This document shows positions 45,081 to 53,900 of a stretch of DNA of 64,000 nucleotides, piece by piece. Under the pieces are notes generated by a model. That model did not search any database, was not told the DNA's origin, and saw only the letters and a list, made by a program, of their open reading frames with translations. The stretch spans positions 57,682-121,681 of the forward strand of contig JAUJNP010000011.1 in assembly GCA_030448105.1 (NCBI GenBank), given 5' to 3'. The translations under genes and the position numbers were made by a program. Within the stretch, counting starts at the first letter, position 1, and the number at the start of each line of letters is the position of its first letter. Source of the stretch: Acidimicrobiales bacterium. Its GTDB lineage: Bacteria > Actinomycetota > Acidimicrobiia > Acidimicrobiales > Iamiaceae.

Positions 45081-45755
45081 GCACCGGGAGGTCCTCGAGC
45101 GGCTGGGCTCCTACGCGATCGGCGCGCTGTCGGCCGCGGAGCACGACGACGTCACCTGGCACCTGCGCGACTGCGCGTCCTGCCGTGCCGAGCTCGCCCA
45201 GGTGCGGCGGGTCGCCGACCGCATCCTGGACCTGGAGGCCCGCAGCGGCGCGCCCGCGCGGCCGGGGCCCGGCCTGCGCGCCGTGCCCGGGCCCGACCCG
45301 GGGGCGGGGACCGCCTGTTCGCCCGGCTGGCCCGCGAGCGCCGCCGCGACGCGCGCCGGCGCACCTGGACGGCGCTGTCGGGGGCGGCCGCCGCCGCGGC
45401 CGCCGCGGTCGCGCTGGTGATCCTGGGCCCGCTCGCCGCGGACCGCGACCTGCCGCCCGCGCGGGCGGTGGCCTTCGAGGTCGTCCCGGTGGGGGTCACG
45501 GCCTCCGCCGAGGTGCGCGACTGGGGCTGGGGCACCCAGATGGAGCTGGTCGTCGACGGCCTGCCCGGGGACCAGGACCTGACCGCCTGGCTGGAGCGCC
45601 CCGACGGGACCCGCGTCCCCGCGGGCAGCTTCCGGACCACCGGCGACCAGGTGACCATGCTGCTGGGCGCCGGCGCGAACACCACCGAGGCCGTCGCCCT
45701 GGGCGTCAGCGACCTCGCCGGCACCACCCTGCTCCGCGCCCCCCTCGGCGGCTGA
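45070..45755 (+). CDS. Membrane anti-sigma factor (zinc-finger, RskA-like), frame-broken once
   Basis: Starts MSGEHREVLERLGSYAIGAL; the ZAS zinc motif is HLRDCASCRAEL (HxxxCxxC). After a break near 45311 the frame continues with RLFARLARERRRDARRRTW, a membrane helix (ALSGAAAAAAAAVALVILG) and an extracytoplasmic RskA-type domain (AFEVVPVGVTASAEVRDWGW). One G added to GGGG near 45311 gives exactly 229 codons. It should hold the upstream sigma factor at the membrane until proteolysis. No regulated operon is obvious nearby. Confidence 0.8.
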
Positions 45756-45795
45756 CCCCCGGCCCCGCGCGGCCGTGGCCCGCTGGGGCCGGGGG
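45756..45795. terminator. Bidirectional hairpin between convergent genes
   Basis: A perfect 11-bp stem, CCCCCGGCCCC (45756-45766) with GGGGCCGGGGG (45785-45795), directly after the anti-sigma stop and 4 bp before the end of the glycosyltransferase gene. Confidence 0.7.
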
Positions 45796-45799
45796 GAGG

Positions 45800-46840
45800 T
45801 CAGGCGGCGCCGGTACCGGTGGCGCGGGTGGCGATCCAGCGGGTGGCGGCCATCCGGCTGTCCTCGTCCGCGGGCGGCAGGGCCTTGGCCGAGGGTGCCG
45901 CGGCCAGGGCGCGGCGCAGTCCCTCCGCGAGGGCGGACGCCGACCCGGGCCGCACGACGTCGTGACCGGCGGCGGCGAGGCCGGCGGCCAGGCCGGTCTC
46001 CGTCGTGGTCACCAGCCGGCAGCCGTGCGCCAGCCCCTCGACCAGCGACAGGCCCGCCTGCTCGCGCCAGCCGGGGACCCGGCGGCTGGGCAGCACCACG
46101 ACCGCGGCCCGGCGCAGGGCGTCGTGCACCGCCGCGCGCCCCGCCCGGACCTCGACGTCGACGTCGCCGCGACCCGACGCCCACGCGAGCACCTCCGCCG
46201 TGCGCGGGCCGTAGCCCAGCAGCCGCAGCCGCCAGCCGGGCGCCGCGACCTCCGGCCAGGCGTCCAGCAGCAGGTCGATGCCCTTGCGGTCCCCGAACTC
46301 CGCGACGAAGGCGACCTCGCGGCGCGCGGGCGCGGTGGCGACGGGGTCGGGGAAGCACCGGGCGCACCGCCCGCGGCGCTCCTCCAGCACGGTGGCGGCG
46401 CCCAGCGCCCCGGCGCCGTAGCAGCGCTCGTACAGGACCCGGGTCGCGTCGCTGCCGTGGACCACCGCGTCGAGCACCCCCGCGACGGGCGGCGGCGGGC
46501 CGTCCGGCACGAGCGTCTCGATGGCGTAGCCGGCGACCACGACCGCCGGATGGGCCGCGCGGGCGACGGCGGCCAGCCGGACCGAGGTCGCCCACTCGGG
46601 CGCCCACAGCGGCTCGGTGACCTCCAGCACGGCGGGCCGGCGCGCCGCGACGACCGCGTCGAGCGCCGCTCCCTCGGCGAAGGTCACCGGCACGGGCGGG
46701 TCGGCGAGCAGCGCGCGGTCCAGGTCGCGGTGCCGCCCGCCGGCCAGCAGCTCCAGGCGCAGGTCCGCGAGGGGCCGCAGCCGCTCCAGGTGCGACGACC
46801 GCAGCGCGGGGGTGTAGAGCAGGTAGGCGCGCGCGGGCAC
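45800..46840 (-). CDS. Family 4 (GT-B) glycosyltransferase
   Basis: 346 aa. The C-terminal half has VAFVAEFGDRKGIDLLLDAW, RLRLLGYGPR and EQAGLSLVEGLAHGCRLVTT, the donor-binding E-x7-E pattern of retaining GT4 enzymes. The N-terminal half is less conserved. A CARC pair (residues about 158-161) may be structural. Donor and acceptor are unknown. The GTG at 46840 has CCGGAG upstream. It stands alone on the minus strand. Confidence 0.75.
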   Translation of the reverse strand: MPARAYLLYTPALRSSHLERLRPLADLRLELLAGGRHRDLDRALLADPPVPVTFAEGAALDAVVAARRPAVLEVTEPLWAPEWATSVRLAAVARAAHPAVVVAGYAIETLVPDGPPPPVAGVLDAVVHGSDATRVLYERCYGAGALGAATVLEERRGRCARCFPDPVATAPARREVAFVAEFGDRKGIDLLLDAWPEVAAPGWRLRLLGYGPRTAEVLAWASGRGDVDVEVRAGRAAVHDALRRAAVVVLPSRRVPGWREQAGLSLVEGLAHGCRLVTTTETGLAAGLAAAGHDVVRPGSASALAEGLRRALAAAPSAKALPPADEDSRMAATRWIATRATGTGAA

Positions 46841-47001
46841 GGCGGTCTCCGGGGTCTGGGGAGGCGGACATGGCTGGACCCGGGGATGCCGGGACCCCCC
46901 AGCATGCCGCCCGCCGTCCCGCCTCCCGCCGCGATCCCCCGGTCACCCGGCCGGGCCCCGGCCCCCTCGGCCCGGTCGCCGCGCGGCCGCCGCGACCCCC
47001 G

Positions 47002-47007
47002 TAGTCT
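47002..47007 (+). promoter_or_regulatory. -10 hexamer TAGTCT, leaderless promoter of threonine synthase
   Basis: TAGTCT, 7 nt (CGCGACC), then GTG at 47015. This spacing favours the GTG over the ATG at 47018. Confidence 0.5.
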
Positions 47008-47014
47008 CGCGACC

Positions 47015-48268
47015 GTGATGATCACGGGGGAGGCGACCGGGTCGGCGCTGGTGGGGCTGGAGGGGTCGGCGTCGGGAGTGCGGTACCCGGCGGACCGGTT
47101 GATGGGGCTCGACCCGGCGGACGGGCGCCCGCTGCTGCCCCGCTACGACCTCGGCGCAGCGGGTCGCACGCTCACCCGCGCCGCCCTGGCGGCGCGGCGC
47201 ACCGGGGGGATGTGGCGCTGGCGGGAGCTGCTGCCGGTGCGCGACGGGCGCTGGATCACCTTCCTGGGCGAGGGCTCGACCCCGCTGCTCGCCGCCCCGC
47301 GCCTGGGCCGGGCGCTGGGCGTGCCGGGGCTGCTCGTCAAGGCCGAGTCGCTCAACCCGACCGGGTCGTTCAAGGCCCGGGGCATGGCTGCCGCGGTCGC
47401 GCGCGGCCGGGAGCTGGGCGCGACCGCCTTCATCGCGCCCTCCGCGGGCAACGCGGGCGGGGCGCTCGCCGCCTACGGCGCGGCCGCGGGGGTCGACGTC
47501 ATCGTGGTCATGCCGGTCGACGCGCCGCGGGACAACCAGGACGAGGCCCGCGTCCACGGCGCCCGGCTCGTCCTCGTCGACGGGCTGATCTCCGACGCCG
47601 GCCGGGTGGCCGCCGCGCTGGCCGGGCCGCTGGGCGCCTTCGACCTGTCCACCCTCAAGGAGCCGTACCGGCTGGAGGGCAAGAAGACCATGGGCCTGGA
47701 GCTGGCCGAGGACCTCGGCTGGCGCCTGCCCGACGTCGTGGTCTACCCGACCGGCGGGGGCACCGGGCTGGTGGGGATGTACAAGGCGTTCGCGGAGCTG
47801 GAGGCGCTCGGGCTGATCGGCCCGCAGCGGCCCCGGATGGTCGCGGTCCAGGCGGAGGGGTGCGCGCCGATCGTGCGCGCGTTCGCCGAGGGCGCGGACC
47901 ACGCCCGGCCCTGGGCGGGCGCCACCACCCGCGCCGCGGGCCTGCGCGTCCCCGCGGCGGTCGGCGACGCGCTGATCCTCGACGCGCTGCGGGCGTCCGG
48001 CGGGACCGCCGTCGCCGTGGGCGAGGACGCCATCACCGCCATGCAGGCGACCGCCGGGCGGCTGGGCGGGACCTACGTCAGCCCGGAGTCCGCCGCCGCC
48101 CTGGCCGCCGTGCCCGAGCTGCGCGCCCGCGGGGACCTGGAGGCCGGCGACCGCGTCGTGGTCTTCGACTGCGGGACGGGGCTGAAGTACGCCCCGCCGG
48201 CGGGGCTGCCCGCCGCGCCGGTCGTGGACCCGTCGGCCGTCGATCCCCGGGCGATCCTGGCGGGCTGA
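47015..48268 (+). CDS. thrC: Threonine synthase
   Basis: PLP enzyme converting O-phospho-homoserine to threonine. 417 aa, fold type II: the Schiff-base Lys 120 in NPTGSFKARGM, the phosphate cup SAGNAGGALAAYG, YPTGGGTGLVGMYK and a late FDCGTGLKYA. The N-terminal ITFLGEGSTPLLAAPRLGR is the threonine-synthase-like lid. No hom or thrB gene is adjacent. The family also includes threonine dehydratase-like members, but the GEGSTPL start and GTGLK end favour synthase. Confidence 0.88.
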   Translation: MMITGEATGSALVGLEGSASGVRYPADRLMGLDPADGRPLLPRYDLGAAGRTLTRAALAARRTGGMWRWRELLPVRDGRWITFLGEGSTPLLAAPRLGRALGVPGLLVKAESLNPTGSFKARGMAAAVARGRELGATAFIAPSAGNAGGALAAYGAAAGVDVIVVMPVDAPRDNQDEARVHGARLVLVDGLISDAGRVAAALAGPLGAFDLSTLKEPYRLEGKKTMGLELAEDLGWRLPDVVVYPTGGGTGLVGMYKAFAELEALGLIGPQRPRMVAVQAEGCAPIVRAFAEGADHARPWAGATTRAAGLRVPAAVGDALILDALRASGGTAVAVGEDAITAMQATAGRLGGTYVSPESAAALAAVPELRARGDLEAGDRVVVFDCGTGLKYAPPAGLPAAPVVDPSAVDPRAILAG

Positions 48269-48339
48269 CCGGCCCGTCCCGGGACCGGTACGGTCGGGGA
48301 GGAGCCGGGTGGGTGGCCCGGCGCCGAGAGGAGCCGGAG

Positions 48340-49122
48340 ATGACCACGACCGAGCGGACCTGGCCGGATCCCGCGATCGCCGCGGACCTGGCGGCCCTGC
48401 GGGCCCGCGGGCCGCTGGTCCACTGCCTGACCAACCTCGTCGTCACCAACTTCACCGCCAACGTGCTGCTGGCCGCGGGGGCGTCGCCGGCCATGGTCGT
48501 CGCCGTCGAGGAGGTGGGCGAGTTCGTCCCCGTCGCCGACGCCCTGCTGATCAACGTCGGCACGGTCACGGCCGCTGACGCCGAGGCGCAGCGGGCCGCG
48601 GCCACCGCCGCCGCGGCGGCCGGCACCCCGTGGGTCCTGGACCCCGTCGCCGTCGGCGGCCTGTCGTTCCGGACGCGCCTGGCCCTCGACCTGCTCGACT
48701 CGGCCCCGGCGGTCATCCGCGGGAACGGCTCGGAGATCCTCGGGCTGGGCGGAGCGGCCGGCGGGGGCCGGGGCGTGGACTCGACATCGGGGTCCGACGA
48801 GGCGCTGCCGGTCGCCCAGGACCTCGCCAAGCGCACCGGTGCCGTCGTCGCCGTCAGCGGCGCGACCGACTACGTCACCGACGGCGAGGAGGTCGTGGCG
48901 GTCCCCGGCGGCCACGTCTGGCTCACCAAGGTCACCGGCGCCGGCTGCGCCCTGGGCGCCCTGATGGCCGCGTTCCTGCCGTTCGCCGCCTCGCCCCTGC
49001 AGGCCGCCGTCGACGCCTCCGCGGTGTTCGCGGTGGCCGCCGAGCGCGCCGCCGCCGAGACCCGCGGCCCGGGCACCTTCGCCACCGCCCTCCTCGACCA
49101 CCTCTCCCTGCTGGACACCTGA
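48340..49122 (+). CDS. thiM: Hydroxyethylthiazole kinase
   Basis: Thiamine salvage: phosphorylates 4-methyl-5-(2-hydroxyethyl)thiazole. 260 aa: VHCLTNLVVTNFTANVLLAA, the LDPVAVGG segment, VIRGNGSEI (N-rich phosphate site) and the catalytic TGAGCALGAL with Cys. The ATG has GAGGAGCCGGAG upstream. thiE and thiD are not beside it, so it is a single salvage gene here. The upstream 70 bp do not form a TPP riboswitch. Confidence 0.93.
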   Translation: MTTTERTWPDPAIAADLAALRARGPLVHCLTNLVVTNFTANVLLAAGASPAMVVAVEEVGEFVPVADALLINVGTVTAADAEAQRAAATAAAAAGTPWVLDPVAVGGLSFRTRLALDLLDSAPAVIRGNGSEILGLGGAAGGGRGVDSTSGSDEALPVAQDLAKRTGAVVAVSGATDYVTDGEEVVAVPGGHVWLTKVTGAGCALGALMAAFLPFAASPLQAAVDASAVFAVAAERAAAETRGPGTFATALLDHLSLLDT

Positions 49123-49142
49123 CCCGCCCGCCGCGCGCCACC

Positions 49143-49176
49143 GGTGAGAAACCGGCGCGGACGCCGGTTCCTCACC
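49143..49176. terminator. Strong bidirectional hairpin between thiM and rhodanese
   Basis: A 15-bp stem with one A-C mismatch (49143-49157 with 49162-49176) and a CGGA tetraloop. It lies 20 bp after thiM and 13 bp before the end of the convergent rhodanese gene. Confidence 0.75.
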
Positions 49177-49189
49177 ACGCGCCGCGGGG

Positions 49190-50047
49190 TCAGCCGGTCT
49201 CGAGGGGGAGGGTGGGGTCGGCGGTCCACTCGGCGAGGGAGCCGTCGTAGACCGCGGCATCGGGGGCGCCGAGCAGGTGCAGGGCGAAGGCCGCGCCGGT
49301 GGCGGAGATGCCGCTCCCGCAGTAGGCGATGACCGGCTGGTCCAGGGGGACGCCCGCGGCCTCGAACGCGGCGAGCAGGGCGGGCGCGGGCAGGAACCGG
49401 TGGGTCTCGGGGTCGACCAGCTCGCGCGCCGGGACGTTGCGGCTGCCGGGGATGCGCCCCGGGCGGTCGTAGCGCGACACCTCGCCCGCGAACTGCGGGC
49501 GGGTCAGCGCGTTCAGCAGGCACGCCCCGCCCGCCTGGACCTCGTCGCGGGCGGCGAGCAGCTCCGGGCGCGGGCGCGGCACGAACGTCGCGGGGCCGGT
49601 CGAGGGTGCCGGGTCGTCGGTGACGGGGCGCCCCTCCCGGGTCCACGACGCCCACCCGCCGTCCAGGACGGCGACGTCGTCGAACCCGAACAGCCGCAGC
49701 TCCCACCACAGCCGCGTCGCCCAGATGCCCATGTCGCGGTCGTACGCCACGACCCGGCGTCCCGGCCCGACCCCCGCCCGCCCCGCGGCGGCGGCGAAGT
49801 CGTCCGGCGAGGGCAGCGTGAACCGCAGCGGCGCGACCGGGTCGCTGAACTCCTCCAGCAGGTCGGCGAACCGCGACCCGGGGATGTGGGACCCCTCCCA
49901 GTCGGCGCGCCCGCTGGCCAGGGTGTAGGACCGGTCCGGCTGGGGCGCGCCGAGCCACACGGTCGCGTCGAGCACGACCAGTTCGGGGTCGCCCAGCCGG
50001 GCCTCCAGCCAGTCCCCGTCCACCAGCGCGCCGGGCAGTCGCTCCAT
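49190..50047 (-). CDS. sseA: Thiosulfate/3-mercaptopyruvate sulfurtransferase (tandem rhodanese)
   Basis: 285 aa with two rhodanese domains. The first (about 15-135) has VVAYDRDMGIWATRLWWELR without a catalytic Cys; the second (about 160-280) carries the active Cys in VIAYCGSGISATG. The six-residue loop CGSGIS is of the thiosulfate type in length but has the CG start seen in mercaptopyruvate enzymes, so the donor is open. RIPGSRNVPARELV is a family mark. The ATG at 50047 lies 7 nt after TAGCGT, so the transcript is probably leaderless. Confidence 0.88.
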   Translation of the reverse strand: MERLPGALVDGDWLEARLGDPELVVLDATVWLGAPQPDRSYTLASGRADWEGSHIPGSRFADLLEEFSDPVAPLRFTLPSPDDFAAAAGRAGVGPGRRVVAYDRDMGIWATRLWWELRLFGFDDVAVLDGGWASWTREGRPVTDDPAPSTGPATFVPRPRPELLAARDEVQAGGACLLNALTRPQFAGEVSRYDRPGRIPGSRNVPARELVDPETHRFLPAPALLAAFEAAGVPLDQPVIAYCGSGISATGAAFALHLLGAPDAAVYDGSLAEWTADPTLPLETG

Positions 50048-50054
50048 GCCCGGC

Positions 50055-50060
50055 ACGCTA
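50055..50060 (-). promoter_or_regulatory. -10 hexamer TAGCGT, leaderless promoter of the rhodanese gene
   Basis: TAGCGT on the minus strand, 7 nt (GCCGGGC), then ATG. Confidence 0.5.
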
Positions 50061-50085
50061 GCGGTCCCCATGGCCTCGCGGGTGC

Positions 50086-50496
50086 TCAGGCCTCGCCCGC
50101 CACCCGCGGGGTGACGAACGCTGCGGCGGCGCCCGCGACCACGTGCATGAGCTCCAGGATCAGGATCATCGACAGCGGCGCACCCGGCAGGCTGAACGGG
50201 GTGACGAAGCTCAGCACCGTGGCCACCGCGACGATGATCTGGTACAGCCGCACGCCGCGCCCGGCGCGCAGGACCCCCCAGAGGACCAGACCTGCGAGCA
50301 CGTTGGGGACCAGGCTCAGCGAGATGACGGCGCCCAGCGACACGGGGTCGCCGGTGGGGACCACGACGGACTGGTCGACCAGGCCGGTGGCGAACAGGGC
50401 CGCGTTGACGGCCGCGGCGACCACGCCCGCCGCCAGGCCGCCGAGGAGGGCCCGCCCGATCCCGGTCGTGGTGGTGGACGCGGACTGGGTGGTCAT
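50086..50496 (-). CDS. Four-helix membrane protein (DUF6069-like)
   Basis: 136 aa with four hydrophobic segments: GGLAAGVVAAAVNAALFATG, ISLSLVPNVLAGLVLWGVL, LYQIIVAVATVLSFVTPFSL and ILILELMHVVAGAAAAFV. The VVVPTGDPVSLGAVI stretch between helices 1 and 2 and the ELMHVVAG end resemble DUF6069 proteins of actinobacteria; I am only moderately sure. Function unknown. The ATG at 50496 follows AGGAG by 9 nt. Confidence 0.65.
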   Translation of the reverse strand: MTTQSASTTTTGIGRALLGGLAAGVVAAAVNAALFATGLVDQSVVVPTGDPVSLGAVISLSLVPNVLAGLVLWGVLRAGRGVRLYQIIVAVATVLSFVTPFSLPGAPLSMILILELMHVVAGAAAAFVTPRVAGEA

Positions 50497-50549
50497 CAGG
50501 GCGACTCCTGAGGCGCAACACAATGGGAACGAGTTTGGTGTGCACTGGA

Positions 50550-50555
50550 AGTATA
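50550..50555 (-). promoter_or_regulatory. -10 hexamer TATACT upstream of the DUF6069-like gene
   Basis: TATACT on the minus strand, one of the few near-consensus -10 boxes in the window, about 53 nt before the start codon. The -35 region (TGTACC, 17 bp away) is weak. Confidence 0.45.
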
Positions 50556-50580
50556 CCCAGCGCAGCGGACGTGGTACAGG

Positions 50581-50919
50581 TCAGTCGCGGTCGTCGTGCA
50601 GGTCGTCGGGCTCCAGGAGGCCGCCCGCGACGGCGAGCGCGCCGGCCAGGGTCGCGGTGCGCTCGTGGACGGCGACGAGGTAGTGCTCGGCGACGACCTC
50701 GTGGCCGGCGAGCGGGGGCGGGCCCAGGGACCGTGCGACCGCGCCGGGGTCCTCCGCGATGCGGACGTCCTGGCGGGCCGGGGGCAGCGCGGCCGGGTCG
50801 CCCCAGAAGGCGGCGGCCCGCTCCGCGGGGCTCTGGGCGGGGGTCCGGCCGCGCTGGTGTCGCCGCGGCGCCGGGCCCCGCCCTCTCGACCCGCTGCGTC
50901 GCCGCTGCTGCGGGCTCAT
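50581..50919 (-). CDS. Hypothetical protein coupled to the SNF2 helicase
   Basis: 112 aa. Basic N-terminus (MSPQQRRRSGSRGRGPAPRR), then ERAAAFWGDPAALPPARQDV and PLAGHEVVAEHYLVAVHERT followed by LAGALAVAGGLLEPDDLHDD. The second half is acidic/helical. No family recognised. It lies 25 bp after the SNF2 gene on the same strand, so it is probably co-transcribed and may assist the helicase. Confidence 0.55.
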   Translation of the reverse strand: MSPQQRRRSGSRGRGPAPRRHQRGRTPAQSPAERAAAFWGDPAALPPARQDVRIAEDPGAVARSLGPPPLAGHEVVAEHYLVAVHERTATLAGALAVAGGLLEPDDLHDDRD

Positions 50920-50944
50920 GTGCGCACCTCAGTCGCCGGGCGGC

Positions 50945-53900
50945 TCATGCGTGCACCTCTTCGCGGTCGGTGGGGCTGACGTCCTCGACGAGGACGGCGC
51001 TCGGGTCGATGCCGAGCGCGGCGCGGAGCTGGTCGCCCTGCAGGTCCTCGACGGAGCTGGACGCCGGCAGGACGAGGTCGGCGATGCGCCGCTTGCCGGC
51101 GACGACCTCCTCGACGCGCTCGTCGACGGTGCCGGGCACGACCAGGCGGTGGCTGATCACCGTCTTGGTCTGGCCGATGCGCCAGGCCCGGTCGCGGGCC
51201 TGGTCCTCCACCGCCGGGTTCCACCAGCGGTCGTACAGGACCACGTGGTTGGCGGCGGTGAGGTTCAGCCCGGTCCCGCCGGCCTTGAGTGACAGGACCA
51301 GCGCGCCGGCGCCCTCGCCCTCCTGGAACTCGCGCACCATCCGGTCGCGCCGCGTGCGGCTGAGCCCGCCGTGGTAGCACTCGATCGTCCGGCGGGTCCG
51401 GGCCGACAGGTGCGCGGCCAGCTTCTCGCCCCACTCCGCGAAGTGGGTGAAGACCAGGACCCGCTCGCCGGCGGCGAACGCGTTGTCGATGATCTCCTCC
51501 GCGCGGGCCAGCTTGCCCGACCGGCCCGCCAGGGGCCCGTCGTCGTCGTGGTTGTAGGCGGCGGGGTGGTCGCAGATCTGCTTCAGCGCGGTGATCGCGG
51601 CGAGCACGGCGCCCTTGCCGCGCGGCTCGTCGTCGTCGGAGGGCGCGACCAGCCCGTCCAGCACCGCCTGGTACAGCCCGATCTGCTCGGGCGTCATCGG
51701 GCAGTGGTCCAGGACGTCGATGCGGTCCGGCAGCTCCGCGGCGATCGCGGGCTCCGCCTTGGTCCGGCGGAACACCAGGACGCCGTTGAGCGCGCGCAGC
51801 GCCTGCTCGGCGCTGTTGCGGCGCTCACCGGTCCGCGACAGCTGCGCGACGAACGCCGCGCGGTCGCCGACCAGGCCGGGGTTGGTGAAGTCCAGCAGCG
51901 CCCACAGGTCCCCGAGGCCGTTCTCCACGGGGGTGCCGGTGAGGGCCACGCGGGCGCGGGCGTCGATGCGGCGCAGCTGCTGGGCGGTGTCGCTCGCCGG
52001 GTTCTTGATGACCTGGGCCTCGTCGAGCACCAGCGTGCTCCAGGCCACGTCGTCCAGGGCGTCGATGTCGCGCACCGCGGTGCCGTAGGTCGTGAGCAGG
52101 ACGTCGGCGTCGGCGACCTGCGCGGCCAGGTCGGCCCCGCCGGCCCGGTCGGTGCCGTGGTGCACGACCACGCGCAGGCCGGGGACGAAGCGGCGCGCCT
52201 CCGCGGCCCAGTTGCCGACCACCGCGGGCGGCGCGACGACCAGCGCCGGTCCGCGGCCGACCGCCCCGCGCAGGTGGGCGAGCATCGTCGGGGTCTTGCC
52301 CAGGCCCATGTCCAGGGCGAGGACCCCGCCGAGGCCGGCACGGTCCAGGAACCGCAGCCACGCCAGCGCCTCGGCCTGGTAGCTGCGCAGCTCGCCCTCG
52401 AAGCCCTCCGGCCGGGTGGGGAGCTGCTCGGGGATGGTGGCGGCGCTGCAGACCAGATCGGCGGCCCAGGAGTCCCCGCCCAGCGTGGTGCCGCCGGCCA
52501 GCGACGGCCCGTCGATGCCCAGCGCGTGGCGGAGCATGTCCGCGCCGGTCAGGCGGGTGTGGTCGGCGCGCTCGGCGAGGGCCTGCGCGGCGGCGTCGAG
52601 GTCGGCGTGGTCGAGCTCGACCCAGCGGCCGTGCGCCTGGACCAGCGGGCGGGCCTGGCCGGCGAGGCGGCGGATGTCGTCGGCGTCCAGCTCGACGCCG
52701 TCGAACACCGCCGACCAGCGCACGCTGGTGAGCTGCTGGGCGCCGGCGACCGACCCCTCGGCGCCCGTCGAGGTGAGGCGCAGCCCCGGCTGGGGCTTGC
52801 GGCGCGACAGCGGCGGGACGCGCACGTCGAAGCCGGCGCCCGCCAGGACGGGGCCGGTGTCGACCATGAGGTCCCAGGCCTCGTCCTGGGACAGCAGGAC
52901 CTGGCCGCGGCGGCGGCCGCGGGCGCGCAGCAGCACCGGCAGCAGCGCCTCGAGCCGGTCCAGCTCGCGCTTGATCGCGTCGCGCCGCGACGGCGAGGCG
53001 CCGGACATCGCGGCGTCGACGCGCGCCAGCCGACCGCCCTCGCCGGGCGCCAGCGTGCGCAGGTGCCACGCGCCGTCGTCGCCCGGCGGGTCGAGCTGGA
53101 CGACCAGGCGCAGCGTCGCGGTGCCGGTCACCCCGCGGGCCCAGCGCGACAGCGCCTGGGCGAGGTCCGCGCCGCGCTGGGCGGGGACCTCGAACGGCGC
53201 GCCGTCCAGGCGCGCCAGGACGGTCTCCGCGACCTCCTGGTCGGACCGGGGGTCCGGCGGCTGGGCCGGGACCTCGATGAGCGCGGCTGCGTTGGTCGCG
53301 ATGGCGTCGAGGAAGTCGGCGACGACGGCCTCGGTGAACTCGCGCGGGCCGCGCGGCTGCTCCACCGCGGCGACGGACCCGGGCAGCGCCCGGGCCAGCC
53401 CGTTGACCTCGTCGGCGTCGATGAGCGCGGGCACCCAGCGCACCGCGAACTCAGCGCGCCCGCGGGGGCCGGGCCGGGTCTGGGCCACCTTCTCCAGCTG
53501 GGGGACCATGCGCCCCTGCGCGGCCAGGCGGACCGCCAGCGCCGCGGCGCGTCCCAGCCAGCGGGTGCCCAGGCCCAGCGCCTCGCTGTCCTCGCCGGAC
53601 CCGACGGCCACCAGCCAGCCGAGCGTCGAGCGGATCGGGGCGGCGGCGGCCTCCGCCGCGGTGCCGTCGACCAGGGGGACGGGGTCGCGTGGCGCCCAGA
53701 CGGCGCCGGGCGCCCCGGCGGCCTGGAGGCGCGCGCGCACCGCGTCGAGGGGCTCGGCCTGGCCGGGGGCGCCGGCCCAGGCGACCAGGTGGCCGCGGGT
53801 CCACGACAGCTGCAGCTGCGGGGCGGTGGGCAGGGCGACCGCCGCCTCGGGCTCCTCCTCGGCCTCGGCCTCGGGCTCCGCCTCCCCGTCGTCGAGCGCG

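Noticed and set aside
20044..45400. Selenocysteine recoding or programmed frameshifting as the cause of the broken genes
   Set aside because: The breaks are frame changes, not in-frame TGA codons, and they lie at varied G/C runs without slippery heptamers or shared downstream structure.
48269..48339. TPP riboswitch before thiM
   Set aside because: A GCCGAGAGG stretch looks a little like the CUGAGA box, but only 70 nt are available and the second conserved half is missing.
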